From: Aquamicrobium defluvii
GTDB taxonomy: Bacteria > Pseudomonadota > Alphaproteobacteria > Rhizobiales > Rhizobiaceae
Reading direction: 5' to 3'
Length of the DNA: 64,000 nucleotides
Assembly (NCBI RefSeq): GCF_004363725.1
Contig: NZ_SNZF01000025.1
Coordinates: forward strand, 1-64,000
In this document: piece by piece, positions 1 through 9,481 of the stretch
Numbering within the stretch: the first letter of the stretch is position 1
How the letters are laid out: each line of letters starts with the position of its first letter
The notes under the pieces: generated by a model
Told to the model about the DNA's origin: nothing
The model's input: only the letters and a program-made list of their open reading frames with translations
Database searches by the model: none
Program-made: the position numbers and the translations under genes

Positions 1-44
1 CGCAAAGGACACGATTGACCTCGCCGCCTGACCCAATACGATGT

Positions 45-1016
45 CTATGCTGGAGATCGCGCCACCCGAATTTCAACACAGCTCGCGACGGCACCCGAGG
101 CGCATTCCGCACTGGCTATCGGGCAGCGGGTGCGGAAGACGCAGCCTGTCGGCGGCGACACCGGGCTGGGTATCTCACCTTTCAGAACCTTCATGCGGTT
201 GCTGCCGGGGAAAGGCATCGGCGCAGCGTCGATAAGTGCCTTGGTGTAGGGGTGCGCAGGCGAGGAGAAAAGCTGATCGGAGTCAGCGATTTCCATGATC
301 CGACCGAGATAGAGAACGACGATCCTGTCGCTGATGTGCCGCACCACGCCCAGATCATGCGAGACGAACAGCATCGTAAGGCCGAACTCGTCTTTCACGT
401 CCAGGAGCAGATTGATCACCTGCGCCTGGATCGAAACGTCGAGCGCGGAGACTGGTTCGTCGGCGACGATGAAATCGGGCTCGACTGCAATAGCCCGCGC
501 GATGCCGATACGTTGGCACTGCCCGCCACTGAGCTGCTGCGGATACCGGTCAGCGTAGCTTGTCGACAGTCCTACCCTCTGCAGCAAAGCGTGCACACGT
601 TCCTGTCGGTCGTGCCTGCTTTTACCGATGCCATGGATCAATAGCGCCTCTTCGACATTCCGACCGACTGTCATCCGCGGATTGAGGCTAACGACAGGGC
701 TTTGAAAGATCATCTGCATGTGACGCCGATAAGGCCGCAACTGCGCGTTGGTGAGCTCGCTGATATCTGAGCCGCGAAAGGAAACACTGCCCCGGGTCAG
801 ATTTCCCAAGCGGAGCAGAGTTCGTCCGACAGTGGTTTTCCCAGAACCGGACTCGCCCACCAGACCGACGATTTCCCCGCGCCGTATCTCCAGGGAGAAA
901 TCGCGTACCGCCCACGTCATTTCTCGTTTCCAGGGGTGGCCCTGGATTGGCAAGGGATAGGCCTTGGAAACGGACTTTGCGCTAACCAGAGTGTCGGCGA
1001 CGGGCTGGGGAATCAT
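45..1016 (-). CDS. Oligopeptide/dipeptide-type ABC transporter, second ATP-binding subunit
   Basis: Cytoplasmic ATPase of a peptide/nickel-family importer, the OppF/DppF-like member. The 323-residue product shows Walker A GESGSGKT near residue 55, the Q-loop in MIFQSP, the signature LSGGQCQR near 163, Walker B ending in ADEP, and the HPYTKAL segment plus cysteine-containing tail typical of the oligopeptide ATPase C-terminus. A TTG precedes the chosen ATG directly and abuts the stop of the upstream ATPase gene, so the two are translationally coupled. It is the last gene of a leftward five-gene transporter operon. Family is clear; the transported compound is not. The nearby amidase and racemase suggest an amide, peptide or imino-acid derivative, which is inference. 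Confidence 0.9.
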   Translation of the reverse strand: MIPQPVADTLVSAKSVSKAYPLPIQGHPWKREMTWAVRDFSLEIRRGEIVGLVGESGSGKTTVGRTLLRLGNLTRGSVSFRGSDISELTNAQLRPYRRHMQMIFQSPVVSLNPRMTVGRNVEEALLIHGIGKSRHDRQERVHALLQRVGLSTSYADRYPQQLSGGQCQRIGIARAIAVEPDFIVADEPVSALDVSIQAQVINLLLDVKDEFGLTMLFVSHDLGVVRHISDRIVVLYLGRIMEIADSDQLFSSPAHPYTKALIDAAPMPFPGSNRMKVLKGEIPSPVSPPTGCVFRTRCPIASAECASGAVASCVEIRVARSPA

Positions 1017-1019
1017 CAA

Positions 1020-2033
1020 CTAAGCTCCGAGTTCTCGACGGGGAAAGGGCGCGAGATCGCGCCATCGCAGGCAGCGCACGAGATGCCTGGCGCTAGCTTC
1101 TTCCAGCGACGGGGCGATTTCAGTACATCTCGACTCTGCTTCCGAACAGCGCGGCGCGAAGGCGCATCCCGACAGCTGGACCGACGGGTCTGGCACTGAT
1201 CCGGGAATTGCCGGTAGCCTTTCACCCCGCGGCCGCGGGCGGTCGAAATGCGGCGCAAGGTCGATCAGCGCGCGGGTGTAGGGCATCCGCGGACTTTCGT
1301 AGATGCTTGCGGCTTTGGCAGCCTCGACAACACGACCACCATAAACCACTACAACCTTGTCGGCGATCTCAGCGACAACCCCAAGATCATGCGTCACGAA
1401 GAGCAGCGCCATCCCCAGCCTGGATTGCAGCGCGCGCAGCAGTTCGATGATCTGCGCTTGGATGGTTACATCCAGTGCCGTTGTAGGTTCGTCGGCGATC
1501 AACAACCGAGGCCGGCAGATCAGTGCGATGGCGATCACTGCACGCTGCTTCATGCCGCCGGAAAGCTCGTGTGGGTAGCTGAGCATACGCTGCTTGGGAT
1601 CAGGTATCCCGACCAAGCCAAGCATCTCAACGCTCGCATCCCATGCCGCACGATAGGTGATATCTTCATGCGCCATGAGCGTCTCCACGATCTGCTTGCC
1701 AATCGTGTGGACTGGATCGAGCGCACTCATGGCGTCCTGGAACACCATGGCGATTTCCTTACCGCGAATGCGGCGCATCTGCCGGTCGCCGAGATCGAGC
1801 AGATTCCGTCCGTTGAACAGCACACTTCCCGAACAGACCCGCTCTTTGGGCAGAAGTCCTGTTATTGCCAGGCCAGTCACGGATTTTCCTGATCCGGATT
1901 CTCCGATCAGGCACAGCGTCTCACCTGGATCAAGGGTGAACGACATATCGTGAACAGCCGTCACCACACCTCGCCGTGTCGTAAACTGCACGCGCAGATT
2001 CTGTATGTCGAGCAGATGCCCGCTGGTCATCAT
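1020..2033 (-). CDS. Oligopeptide/dipeptide-type ABC transporter, first ATP-binding subunit
   Basis: OppD/DppD-like ATPase of 337 residues that would pair with the following gene product on the inner membrane face. Seen are Walker A GESGSGKS near residue 44, signature LSGGMKQR near 157, Walker B LLIADEP, the H-loop in VTHDLG and the C-terminal cysteine-containing oligo_HPY region. Two consecutive ATG codons are available at the start, with a GGAG about ten bases upstream. It lies 104 bases downstream of the substrate-binding protein gene, separated by a strong hairpin, an arrangement that commonly gives more binding protein than ATPase. Role in peptide-like import is secure; substrate is unknown. 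Confidence 0.9.
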   Translation of the reverse strand: MMTSGHLLDIQNLRVQFTTRRGVVTAVHDMSFTLDPGETLCLIGESGSGKSVTGLAITGLLPKERVCSGSVLFNGRNLLDLGDRQMRRIRGKEIAMVFQDAMSALDPVHTIGKQIVETLMAHEDITYRAAWDASVEMLGLVGIPDPKQRMLSYPHELSGGMKQRAVIAIALICRPRLLIADEPTTALDVTIQAQIIELLRALQSRLGMALLFVTHDLGVVAEIADKVVVVYGGRVVEAAKAASIYESPRMPYTRALIDLAPHFDRPRPRGERLPAIPGSVPDPSVQLSGCAFAPRCSEAESRCTEIAPSLEEASARHLVRCLRWRDLAPFPRRELGA

Positions 2034-2099
2034 CCGATCTGACTCCGTTCAATCTGACTGTTGCGAGAATGGGAAACATGCACCTGTGCGCGCCTGTCT

Positions 2100-2131
2100 G
2101 ACCGGGGGCGATCTGTAGATCGCCCCCGGTC
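2100..2131 (-). promoter_or_regulatory. Intra-operon hairpin between binding-protein and ATPase genes
   Basis: A perfect 14-base inverted repeat (GACCGGGGGCGATC and its complement) with a four-base TGTA loop lies just after the stop of the binding-protein gene. In the direction of transcription no U-run follows, so it is not a classical intrinsic terminator. Such hairpins after periplasmic binding-protein genes are known to protect the upstream message or partly stop transcription. That role is inferred here. Confidence 0.7.
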
Positions 2132-2137
2132 AATCTG

Positions 2138-3643
2138 TCAGCGAAAGGACAGGGCCTCCTTGCGGAAATCCATGATGTAGTTGGTGAAAGGATGCCAATC
2201 GATCTTGTCACTTACGCCAACGGCTTCACGCACGCGAAACAGCACGGTCCCTGGTGCTTCATCCTCGAAGAGGTCAAGCATCTGCTGATAGAGGTCGCGT
2301 CGCTTTTCTGGATCAAGCGCCGATCGGGCGTCCACTGCGAGGGCTTCGAACGCGGCCTTGTCCTTCCACTTTGCGGCGATCCCCCAGGTCCAGCCGATGG
2401 TTGCGGCAGGGTCTGAAAGAATGGTCCAGTCCGAAGAGTTTCGAGCGCCAAAGGTCGGATCATCGGTCTTGACCGCATCCCACCGCTCGTTGACCTGTAC
2501 GCGGGCGTTCAGGCCGACCTTGCGCCACATCTCGACGATAGCTTCAGCTTCGGCAAGGCCGTTTGTGTAGTAGACCGGATGCGAATGGAAGACGATCTCC
2601 TCACCTTTATATCCGGATTCTGCGATCAATTTTTTGGCCTTGTCCGGATCATAGGGGAAGCCGGGACGGTCGGCGTTATAAAGCGGGCCCCATTCCGCAT
2701 ACTGATGGCTGGGCAGCATTTTCGCCATCCCCATCCAGAGCGCCTGTCCCAGCAACTCGCGATCGATCGCGAGGTTCATTGCCTGACGCAGCTTCTTGTT
2801 CATGAAGGGAGCAAATGTATTATAATACAATACATGGCTGTTCACCAGCACGCTCTCGACCGAGACACCGTCCAATTGGTCGACGGCTGCAATCTGGTCA
2901 GGCGGAATTGACGTTGCAATATCGACCTCGCCGTTTGCGAGCGCCGTGATGCGCGCCGCCACCTCGGGAACGATATTGAAAGTGAGGGACGCCGCCGGAG
3001 GTGCGCCATCCCAGTAATCTGCGAATGCAACGAATTTCAACGCCTGATCCGGGGTATAGCTGACGATCTTGTAAGGTCCGGTGCCTATGGGCTGCTGACC
3101 GAATGACTCGAAACCGACCTTTTCATAATAAGCCTTGGACACGATGCTGGTGCCGGGATAGGCCATGAGATCGAGAATGGCGGCGTCGGGGATCTTGGTG
3201 ACAACTTTGACAGTCTTGTCATCGATCACATCGATTGACGCTATATTGGAAAGATGGTTCCGGGCGTTAACATAAAGCGAGTCAGGGTCGAGGATCCGGT
3301 CGATCGAAAACTTGACATCGTCAGCGGTTAGCGGTTCGCCGTTCTGAAATTTGACGCCGTCACGCAAGGTAAAGATCATCGTCAGATCATCCTGTCGCTC
3401 CCAGTTCGAGGCCAATCCGGGAATGAACTCCTTGCCAGTGTATTCGTCATTCGACAGGAAATTGCGTTTGACCAGAGTATCAAATGCATTATGGCTCACT
3501 GAGAAACCCGCATTTCCCAGCGCCATTCCGGGATCGAGAGTGGCTAAAGTGGCCGGAACAGCGACACGTATGGATGGCGCCTCCTGGGCGCTTGCCATTG
3601 TCGGCAACGCCAACAAGGCTATAAGCATCAGTGATTTGAACAT
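2138..3643 (-). CDS. Extracellular solute-binding protein, family 5 (peptide/nickel type)
   Basis: Periplasmic receptor of the adjacent importer, 501 residues, a normal length for SBP_bac_5. The N-terminus is a signal peptide: MFKS, a hydrophobic stretch, and a likely cleavage site ALA-type motif ASA|Q near residue 19. The body contains the family-typical segments ATLDPGMALGN near the mature N-terminus and FSIDRILDPDS near residue 110. The start has AGGAG nine bases upstream. It is encoded between the permease pair and the ATPase pair of the same leftward operon. Ligand cannot be read from sequence; members of the family bind di- and oligopeptides, opines, glutathione or nickel. Confidence 0.9.
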   Translation of the reverse strand: MFKSLMLIALLALPTMASAQEAPSIRVAVPATLATLDPGMALGNAGFSVSHNAFDTLVKRNFLSNDEYTGKEFIPGLASNWERQDDLTMIFTLRDGVKFQNGEPLTADDVKFSIDRILDPDSLYVNARNHLSNIASIDVIDDKTVKVVTKIPDAAILDLMAYPGTSIVSKAYYEKVGFESFGQQPIGTGPYKIVSYTPDQALKFVAFADYWDGAPPAASLTFNIVPEVAARITALANGEVDIATSIPPDQIAAVDQLDGVSVESVLVNSHVLYYNTFAPFMNKKLRQAMNLAIDRELLGQALWMGMAKMLPSHQYAEWGPLYNADRPGFPYDPDKAKKLIAESGYKGEEIVFHSHPVYYTNGLAEAEAIVEMWRKVGLNARVQVNERWDAVKTDDPTFGARNSSDWTILSDPAATIGWTWGIAAKWKDKAAFEALAVDARSALDPEKRRDLYQQMLDLFEDEAPGTVLFRVREAVGVSDKIDWHPFTNYIMDFRKEALSFR

Positions 3644-3656
3644 GCTTCGTAACTCC

Positions 3657-4565
3657 TCACTTTGTTTGATCAGGGTCGAGTAAGTCTCTCAAATAGTCGC
3701 CGAGAGTAGATATCGTCATGGTAATCATGACGATGACCGCAGCAGGTATTGCCGCAAGCCACCAATGGCTGATCAGGTAGTTGCGCCCCTCGCCCACCAT
3801 CTGGCCGAGTGAGGTGCTGGGGGGCTGTACCCCGACACCGAGGAAGGAAAGCGCCGATTCCAGAATGACGACATGGCTGAAGTTGATTGTCGCGAGCACG
3901 ATGATAGGCGATACCAGATTGGGCAGGATGTGTAGCGCCGCCACGCGCACCGGGGACGCGCCAAGCGAGCGGGCCGCTTCGACGAAGGGGCGCCGGTTGG
4001 TCGACATCACCTCCGCGCGCACAATCCTGACATAGCTGCCGAAGTCAGCAAGACCGACGACCAGTACCAGCATGAGGGGGCTGCTGCCCAGAAAGGCCGC
4101 CGCCGCCATCGCCAGCAGCGTGAGTGGAATCGCGGTATTCGCGTCGACTATCAGCATGATGATGTTATCGATCCAGCCGCGGGCGATACCGCTGATGAGA
4201 CCAATCGTGGCACCGACGAGAACGCCGATGCATACCCCGAGGCCCGATATAACGAGCGTGGTGCGCGTGGCGTAGAGAAGCCTTGAATAAACATCGCGTC
4301 CAAGATAGTCGGTGCCGAGAATGTGTACGGCCTGCAAGCCGAACCCATCCGGCGCCGACAAGCGCGCCAGCAGGCTCTGCTGCGTCCAGTCATGGGTCAC
4401 AAGGAGCGGTGCAAAGGTGGCGAAGGCAATCAACGCAACTAAAACGCAACAGGCTGCGAGCACGCTGATCGGTGCCCTGGCGATCCCGGCGCAAAACCCA
4501 TGCACCGTTGAATGGAGTCGCACCGCACCATCAAAGCGCGAGGGGGGAAGCTGGAGGTCGCTCAT
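3657..4565 (-). CDS. Peptide-type ABC transporter permease (DppC-like)
   Basis: Inner-membrane permease of 302 residues with about six hydrophobic segments. It has an N-terminal first helix plus the DppC-type GTDYLGRDVYSRLLY segment near residue 84 and the EAA loop EAARSLGASPVRV near residue 196, which contacts the ATPases. The start overlaps the stop of the upstream permease by four bases (ATGA), and it is followed by the binding-protein gene after a 13-base gap. Forms a heterodimer channel with the DppB-like protein. Assignment to the family is firm. Confidence 0.9.
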   Translation of the reverse strand: MSDLQLPPSRFDGAVRLHSTVHGFCAGIARAPISVLAACCVLVALIAFATFAPLLVTHDWTQQSLLARLSAPDGFGLQAVHILGTDYLGRDVYSRLLYATRTTLVISGLGVCIGVLVGATIGLISGIARGWIDNIIMLIVDANTAIPLTLLAMAAAAFLGSSPLMLVLVVGLADFGSYVRIVRAEVMSTNRRPFVEAARSLGASPVRVAALHILPNLVSPIIVLATINFSHVVILESALSFLGVGVQPPSTSLGQMVGEGRNYLISHWWLAAIPAAVIVMITMTISTLGDYLRDLLDPDQTK

Positions 4566-5533
4566 GCCGCACCCCGGCTTCGCAGACGCGGATCAAGAAG
4601 CAGGTAGCTGGCGTCAACCAGCAGGTTGCAAATGATTACCGTGCCGGCCAGTATCAGAATTCCAAACTGAAGAAGTGCATAGTCTCCGCGTATCACCGAA
4701 TCCACCATCAGCCGGCCAACGCCGGGCCAGGCGAAGACGGTTTCGATGACAGCCGTGCCGCCGATCAGTGCGCCGATCTGCATGCCTATCAGGGTGACGA
4801 CGGGAAGCAGGGCATTTCGGAGGCCATGCGTGATGTTGACAGAAAACCGCGGGAGCCCCTTTCCACGAGCAAAGGTGATGAACGGGCGGTTGAGCACGTC
4901 CAGCAGACTTCCACGCGTTAGCCGGGCAATGCTCGCGGCAAGGATCGTGCTCAGGGTGGCGATCGGCATGATGTAGTGTTGCCAACTGCCGTCTCCTGAA
5001 CTGGGCAGAATTTTTAGCATAAGGCTGAAGAGCAGGATCAATGCGATGCCCAGAACGAAACTGGGCATCGACTGGCCTATAAAACTGAGCGCCATTAACA
5101 CCCGATCGATGACGGTGTTGTGGTAAACTGCAGCAAGCACACCAGCCGGAACACCGATCACGACCGCCATCAACAACGATGGGGCCATCAGAGAAATCGT
5201 CGCCGGAAGACGTTCGAAGAAAACATCGGAAACGGGGCGGCTGGAAAAGAAGCTACGGCCGAAGTCACCACCCGCGATATTTTCAAGATAGATCAGATAC
5301 TGGACAAAAATACTACGATCCAGACCAAGTATCCGGCGTAGATCCTCGCGCTCGGGACCTGCGATATCTGGAGGCAGCAGGTATTGCACCGGATCTCCGC
5401 CAACGCGGGCGAGAATGAACACGGCCGAGATCACTATCCAAAGTGTCAGCCCGGCCCGTAAAAGTCGCATGAGGATAAGCAGCGGCCCCTCCCAGCGCAA
5501 AATCGGTGCGCTTGATCGTCGGATTGCGTTCAC
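4562..5533 (-). CDS. Peptide-type ABC transporter permease (DppB-like)
   Basis: First gene of the leftward transporter operon; 323 residues, six predicted membrane helices. Seen are the DppB-type LGLDRSIFVQYLIYL segment followed by GDFGRSFF near residue 90, and the EAA-like loop around ARGKGLPRFSVN with GLRNALLPV following. Its promoter must lie in the 210-base gap shared with the divergent DeoR-family regulator, where an inverted repeat sits. Function as the partner of the DppC-like permease is secure from family and context. Confidence 0.9.
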   Translation of the reverse strand: MNAIRRSSAPILRWEGPLLILMRLLRAGLTLWIVISAVFILARVGGDPVQYLLPPDIAGPEREDLRRILGLDRSIFVQYLIYLENIAGGDFGRSFFSSRPVSDVFFERLPATISLMAPSLLMAVVIGVPAGVLAAVYHNTVIDRVLMALSFIGQSMPSFVLGIALILLFSLMLKILPSSGDGSWQHYIMPIATLSTILAASIARLTRGSLLDVLNRPFITFARGKGLPRFSVNITHGLRNALLPVVTLIGMQIGALIGGTAVIETVFAWPGVGRLMVDSVIRGDYALLQFGILILAGTVIICNLLVDASYLLLDPRLRSRGAA

Positions 5534-5569
5534 AATATGGCATGATGCTAGCTGGCATTTTTGACCGAT

Positions 5570-5599
5570 GTCAACCGATAATGTTTGTTTCGGTTTGAC
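5570..5599. promoter_or_regulatory. Inverted repeat, candidate operator of the DeoR-family regulator
   Basis: In the divergent gap the arms GTCAACCGA and TCGGTTTGAC are near-complementary (GTCAA-CCGA against GTCAAACCGA) and are separated by 11 bases. The motif ACCGAT also occurs twice as a direct repeat at this spot. The position, about 40 bases upstream of the permease gene, fits an operator for the neighbouring regulator. No footprint evidence exists, so the link is inference. Confidence 0.4.
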
Positions 5600-5745
5600 T
5601 TGGAGGAAATGAGCAAATCAACGCAGGCAAAACGACCAAAATTCCACGATTATCTACTTAATATGAGTAGGTGCCTTGACTGATCACACACAATCCATAA
5701 AAAAGGGCATGAACGGTCAAGCGATGCCTGGAGTAGCAATCTCGA

Positions 5746-6558
5746 ATGAACGGCGAAGATAACGGTCAGTCAGGGTATCAGCTTGCAATCAGTCGGCAGC
5801 GGTTGATCCTCGAGGCTCTCGAGCGGTCCGAGGTGCTGAAGGTATCCCAGCTTACCAGCAGCCTGAACGTGTCTCCGGAAACGATCCGGCGGGATCTGCG
5901 GAATCTCGAACGCGAAGGTCGGCTGCGACGGGTTTACGGTGGTGTAGTCGCGGTGAGAGACACCGACGTGAAGCCTTATGAGGCACGCACGGAGGCGCTC
6001 AGGGATGAAAAGGAAGAAATCGCAGGCTGTGTGTCGCGGCTCGGTCTCGGTGGCAAGGATAAGCGTATTTTTATTGGCGGCGGTTCTACCACAATGTCAG
6101 TGGCCAAACACCTCGCCGAGGGGCCGCCAGCAATCTTTATGTCCAATGCGATCGAGATTGCGGCGATTCTTAACCGATCCGGACGACATGAAGTCGAATT
6201 GACAGGCGGTAAGCTACACAAGAACTATGAGTTGCTGACCGGCGATGCCGTCGCGGCCTCGGCTGGGCGCCATCGCTTCGATCTTGCTATCACAAGCACA
6301 AATGCGATTGATCCCGATCTCGGCTTCCTCGAATTTTTTGAATCCGAAGCCATACTGCACCGGATCCTTGCACGGCATGCCCGAACCTATGTAATCGTTG
6401 CCGATCATTCGAAATTCGGTGCCTCCGCCAACCATGTCACGTTTGGACATGCGGCGGTGAGCATGGTCGTGACCGATCGCGAACCGCAACCCAGATTTTG
6501 CAAGGTATTCGCTGATGCCGGGGTCGAGCTACATTGGCCGGGCAGCAAGAAAATATGA
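5746..6558 (+). CDS. DeoR/GlpR-family transcriptional regulator
   Basis: Cytoplasmic repressor-type protein of 270 residues. The N-terminal winged helix-turn-helix (about residues 16-70) has the DeoR signature NVSPETIRRDLRNLE followed by LRRVYGG. The C-terminal DeoRC sensor domain shows the FIGGGSTTMSVAKHL segment and LTGGKLHKNYE, which in this family form a phosphosugar-type ligand site resembling the ribose-5-phosphate isomerase fold. It is divergent from the transporter operon and precedes the amidase gene by about 70 bases, so it probably controls one or both. A phosphorylated or sugar-like inducer would be the family expectation; the actual inducer is unknown. Confidence 0.85.
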   Translation: MNGEDNGQSGYQLAISRQRLILEALERSEVLKVSQLTSSLNVSPETIRRDLRNLEREGRLRRVYGGVVAVRDTDVKPYEARTEALRDEKEEIAGCVSRLGLGGKDKRIFIGGGSTTMSVAKHLAEGPPAIFMSNAIEIAAILNRSGRHEVELTGGKLHKNYELLTGDAVAASAGRHRFDLAITSTNAIDPDLGFLEFFESEAILHRILARHARTYVIVADHSKFGASANHVTFGHAAVSMVVTDREPQPRFCKVFADAGVELHWPGSKKI

Positions 6559-6630
6559 AACACACACAGGACCAGACCGGCGCAAAAGGGTGCCAGACGG
6601 TTAACCTTGAAGGTGAGGGAATGGGGTTCG

Positions 6631-8070
6631 ATGCTCATTGAAGAGTTAAGCCGTTTGACGTTAACCGAAGTCACCGAGTGCTATGCCAGCGGGCGTCTCT
6701 GTCCAGTCATGGTTATGGAGGCGACGATTGCGCAAGCCGAAGCGGCAAACAACAGCATCAACGCGCTCTACGACTTGCAGGCAGATAGATGTCTCGCAGA
6801 GGCAGAGGCGTCGCGTCAACGTTATCGGACAGGATCGTCCTTGGGGTTACTCGACGGAATACCGGTGACGATCAAGGATTCCATACACGCGGCAGGCATG
6901 CACTGGCACCATGGTTCTGCGGCGCATGGTTCAGGTGTCGAGGGAATGAAGGACGCACCCCCCACGATTGCTCTGAAGCGCGCGGGTGCGCTTATTTTCG
7001 CAAAGACAGTCATGTCGGACTTCGGCCTCAGTTCATCTGGAGTGAGCAGCAGCCACGGCATCGTACGCAACCCATGGGGACTGGGCTGGAGCACTGGCGG
7101 ATCAAGCGCCGGTGCAGGAGCGTCTCTGGCGGCCGGCATTGGTATGGCCGCTGTAGGAACGGACATTGCCGGATCGGTGCGGTTGCCTGCCTCACATTGC
7201 GGCCTGGCTGCCCTGAAACCAACCCAGGGGTTGATCGCTCATACTCCCCCGTCCACAGTACGGTCAGCGGGGCCCATGGCGCGCTATGCCGCGGATTTGG
7301 AACCGATGCTGCGAGTACTGGGCGGCGTGCATCGTGACGACTGTTACTCCGCCCCATTTCCCGCCGTACACGCGGGCTCTGATTTGCCGAGACGGGTCAC
7401 CGTGTGTCTCGATTTCGGTTTTGGCCCGCAATTGGAAGATGAAGTTGCCGTCGTCGTCGAGCAAGCCGCTCAAGCTCTTGCGGAGTTGGCTTTTGAGGTG
7501 CGATTTGAAGATCGCGGCTTCGATTTTGACGCCTATCTGCCGATAGACGATTCGCTCAAGCTTCGTGGCTGGAGAGAGTATTCGGCTACCGCACAAAATT
7601 TCCGTGCTGCCGTACCATCCCAACTTGTCGACTGGCTAATGCCTGCATCGGAATGGGGGGAGGCACAGATCGCGGAAATGGACAAGGGAATCGCCCGCAC
7701 GATTTCTGGGGCGAATGCATTGCTTGACAAAGCCGACATGCTACTCACCCCCGTTATGCACCTCGTAAACTTCCCTGCGGGTGATCTGGGGCCAGATCCG
7801 GACATGCCCTTGCGTCATGCCACATTTACCGCACCGTTCAACCAATCCGGTCATCCGGCAGCGACGATTTGTGGCGGATTTAGTGCGAGCGGGCTGCCGA
7901 TCGGCATTCAATTAATCGGGCACCGTTTCGACGACATTCGGCTGGTGCGTACCGCCACGCTGCTTGAGGAGCGGCTGAGACAAACAAGAGCCACACAGAT
8001 GTTGTGGCCCTTGCAGCCGAAACCCTTGGCGCGACAACCTGTTCATGGTGGGAACGGCGTATTGGTTTAG
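6631..8070 (+). CDS. Amidase-signature family hydrolase
   Basis: Cytoplasmic amidase of 479 residues, typical length. The Ser-cisSer-Lys triad can be placed: Lys in GIPVTIKDS (about residue 82), the GGSSAGAG glycine/serine loop (about 156-163) and the nucleophile Ser in GTDIAGSVRLPAS (about 182). I chose the ATG with GAGGGA upstream; an in-frame TTG 24 bases earlier is the alternative. It hydrolyses a carboxamide, but the family is broad (aryl-amidases, allophanate or mandelamide hydrolases, Glu-tRNA amidotransferase subunits) and no GatB or GatC partner is present, so a catabolic role is more likely. It lies between the DeoR-type regulator and two further enzymes in the same direction. Confidence 0.85.
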   Translation: MLIEELSRLTLTEVTECYASGRLCPVMVMEATIAQAEAANNSINALYDLQADRCLAEAEASRQRYRTGSSLGLLDGIPVTIKDSIHAAGMHWHHGSAAHGSGVEGMKDAPPTIALKRAGALIFAKTVMSDFGLSSSGVSSSHGIVRNPWGLGWSTGGSSAGAGASLAAGIGMAAVGTDIAGSVRLPASHCGLAALKPTQGLIAHTPPSTVRSAGPMARYAADLEPMLRVLGGVHRDDCYSAPFPAVHAGSDLPRRVTVCLDFGFGPQLEDEVAVVVEQAAQALAELAFEVRFEDRGFDFDAYLPIDDSLKLRGWREYSATAQNFRAAVPSQLVDWLMPASEWGEAQIAEMDKGIARTISGANALLDKADMLLTPVMHLVNFPAGDLGPDPDMPLRHATFTAPFNQSGHPAATICGGFSASGLPIGIQLIGHRFDDIRLVRTATLLEERLRQTRATQMLWPLQPKPLARQPVHGGNGVLV

Positions 8071-8272
8071 CCGATGCAGGTTGATCGTCTGCAAGGCAGG
8101 ATTGATCTTTCCATGAAGAAACCGTCCTCATCGACTGCCTGTCAATGCACTTGACGATAGAGCAAGCACCCATTCTGTGTTCGCCGCACTTGGCCGTATT
8201 TCTTGAATAATTTTTCTCCTGTCATTCAAGACATGTCAGGGGAGAGTCTATTGTTGTCGGAGAAGGCGCATC

Positions 8273-9292
8273 ATGAACGAAGCACCATGGTTGACTGATA
8301 ACGTTCGCAATTGGCGTGAAAAGATACATGCGCTGCCTCCGAAGGCCAGAGCGCTTCTCGCGGCGCGGGCGATGAGAGCGCCGTTGTTCGCCCACGCCTA
8401 TGCCTTTCATCTCAACTTTCGCTTCGGTGGGATGGTGCCGTTTGAGTTGGCCGAATTTGCCGATAAGCGAGGGCTCGACGGTATTAAAATTCACGTCAAT
8501 GATGGTGAAGGTGCAAGCCTGAGCGCGATGTCCCCCCAGGAATTGCAAATCTTTGGCCAGCAGCTAGCCGGGCTTGGGCTCGAGATACATGTCGAAACCA
8601 GCACCACGGAGGCCGGAGGCCTGTCGGACGCGGTAGCGAGAGCCCATGCCGTAGGCGCAACCTCGCTGCGTTGCTACCCGCGCTACGAAGGACACGTCTC
8701 CGAAATCGTGGAGCGCACGATCAATGATCTACGCCAGCTTCGGCAGTTCGATCCGGAAGGCAGGTTGAGGTTCACGCTGGAACAGCATGAAGACCTGAAG
8801 TCGGATGAGCTTGTCAGGATAGTCAATGAAGTGGGGAACCCCGATTTGGGCCTGCTCTTCGACTTCGGCAATATGGTCAATGCTTATGAAACGCCGCTGG
8901 AAGCTCTTGCGCTTCAGGCAGCGCATGTGACGGAAGTCCATGTCAAGGACTGTCTCATCCAGCCCGATCGCGGCGGGTGGGCTCATCTTGCGTGCGTATC
9001 GGGAACAGGGCATTTGCCGATGCATTCGATGCTGATCGAACTGCTGCTTCTCGGTGAGGACAAGCCGCAAGTCTTGGCATTCGGCCTGGAGGAGGAGGAG
9101 GGCTATTTCGCTCCTGCGTTACGCCTGCCGTCGGATGGTCCCGATCCTTTCATAGCAGCTCGTTCTCCCAGCTTCACTGAAATAGATACATCGGATATAG
9201 GGGCGCGGCTGGAGCAGGAAGCTGCTGCCGCCAGTGCGCAGGTCACAACCATCAAAGCCATGCTTTACGATATTGCGCGGGAAGCTGGATAG
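8273..9292 (+). CDS. Sugar phosphate isomerase/epimerase-like TIM-barrel protein
   Basis: A 339-residue protein of the xylose-isomerase-like (AP endonuclease 2) TIM-barrel superfamily. The usual metal ligands can be proposed: Glu in FTLEQHED, Asp in LLFDFGN, His in EVHVKDC and Glu in AFGLEEEEG, in the order and spacing expected of the family. Members isomerise or epimerise sugars, keto acids or inositols using a divalent metal; the exact substrate cannot be inferred. The start ATG follows a 200-base gap with no other gene visible. Co-directional amidase and proline-racemase-type genes suggest one catabolic module. Confidence 0.75.
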   Translation: MNEAPWLTDNVRNWREKIHALPPKARALLAARAMRAPLFAHAYAFHLNFRFGGMVPFELAEFADKRGLDGIKIHVNDGEGASLSAMSPQELQIFGQQLAGLGLEIHVETSTTEAGGLSDAVARAHAVGATSLRCYPRYEGHVSEIVERTINDLRQLRQFDPEGRLRFTLEQHEDLKSDELVRIVNEVGNPDLGLLFDFGNMVNAYETPLEALALQAAHVTEVHVKDCLIQPDRGGWAHLACVSGTGHLPMHSMLIELLLLGEDKPQVLAFGLEEEEGYFAPALRLPSDGPDPFIAARSPSFTEIDTSDIGARLEQEAAAASAQVTTIKAMLYDIAREAG

Positions 9293-9481
9293 TCGAAGGC
9301 AGATGTCTTGACGTGCTCCCCGTTTTGTCCGCGTTTATAAGTTAGGTGTTTGATCCGCACTGAGATGCTCCCGGATTTTGGACCGCCCGGCTGGTCTATC
9401 GCTCGCTGTGGCAACGGACCCCATCGCCGTAACATGCGGCATTTTTGGCGGCTGCGGGAGCCGCCTGTTGGTGAGGATGAA

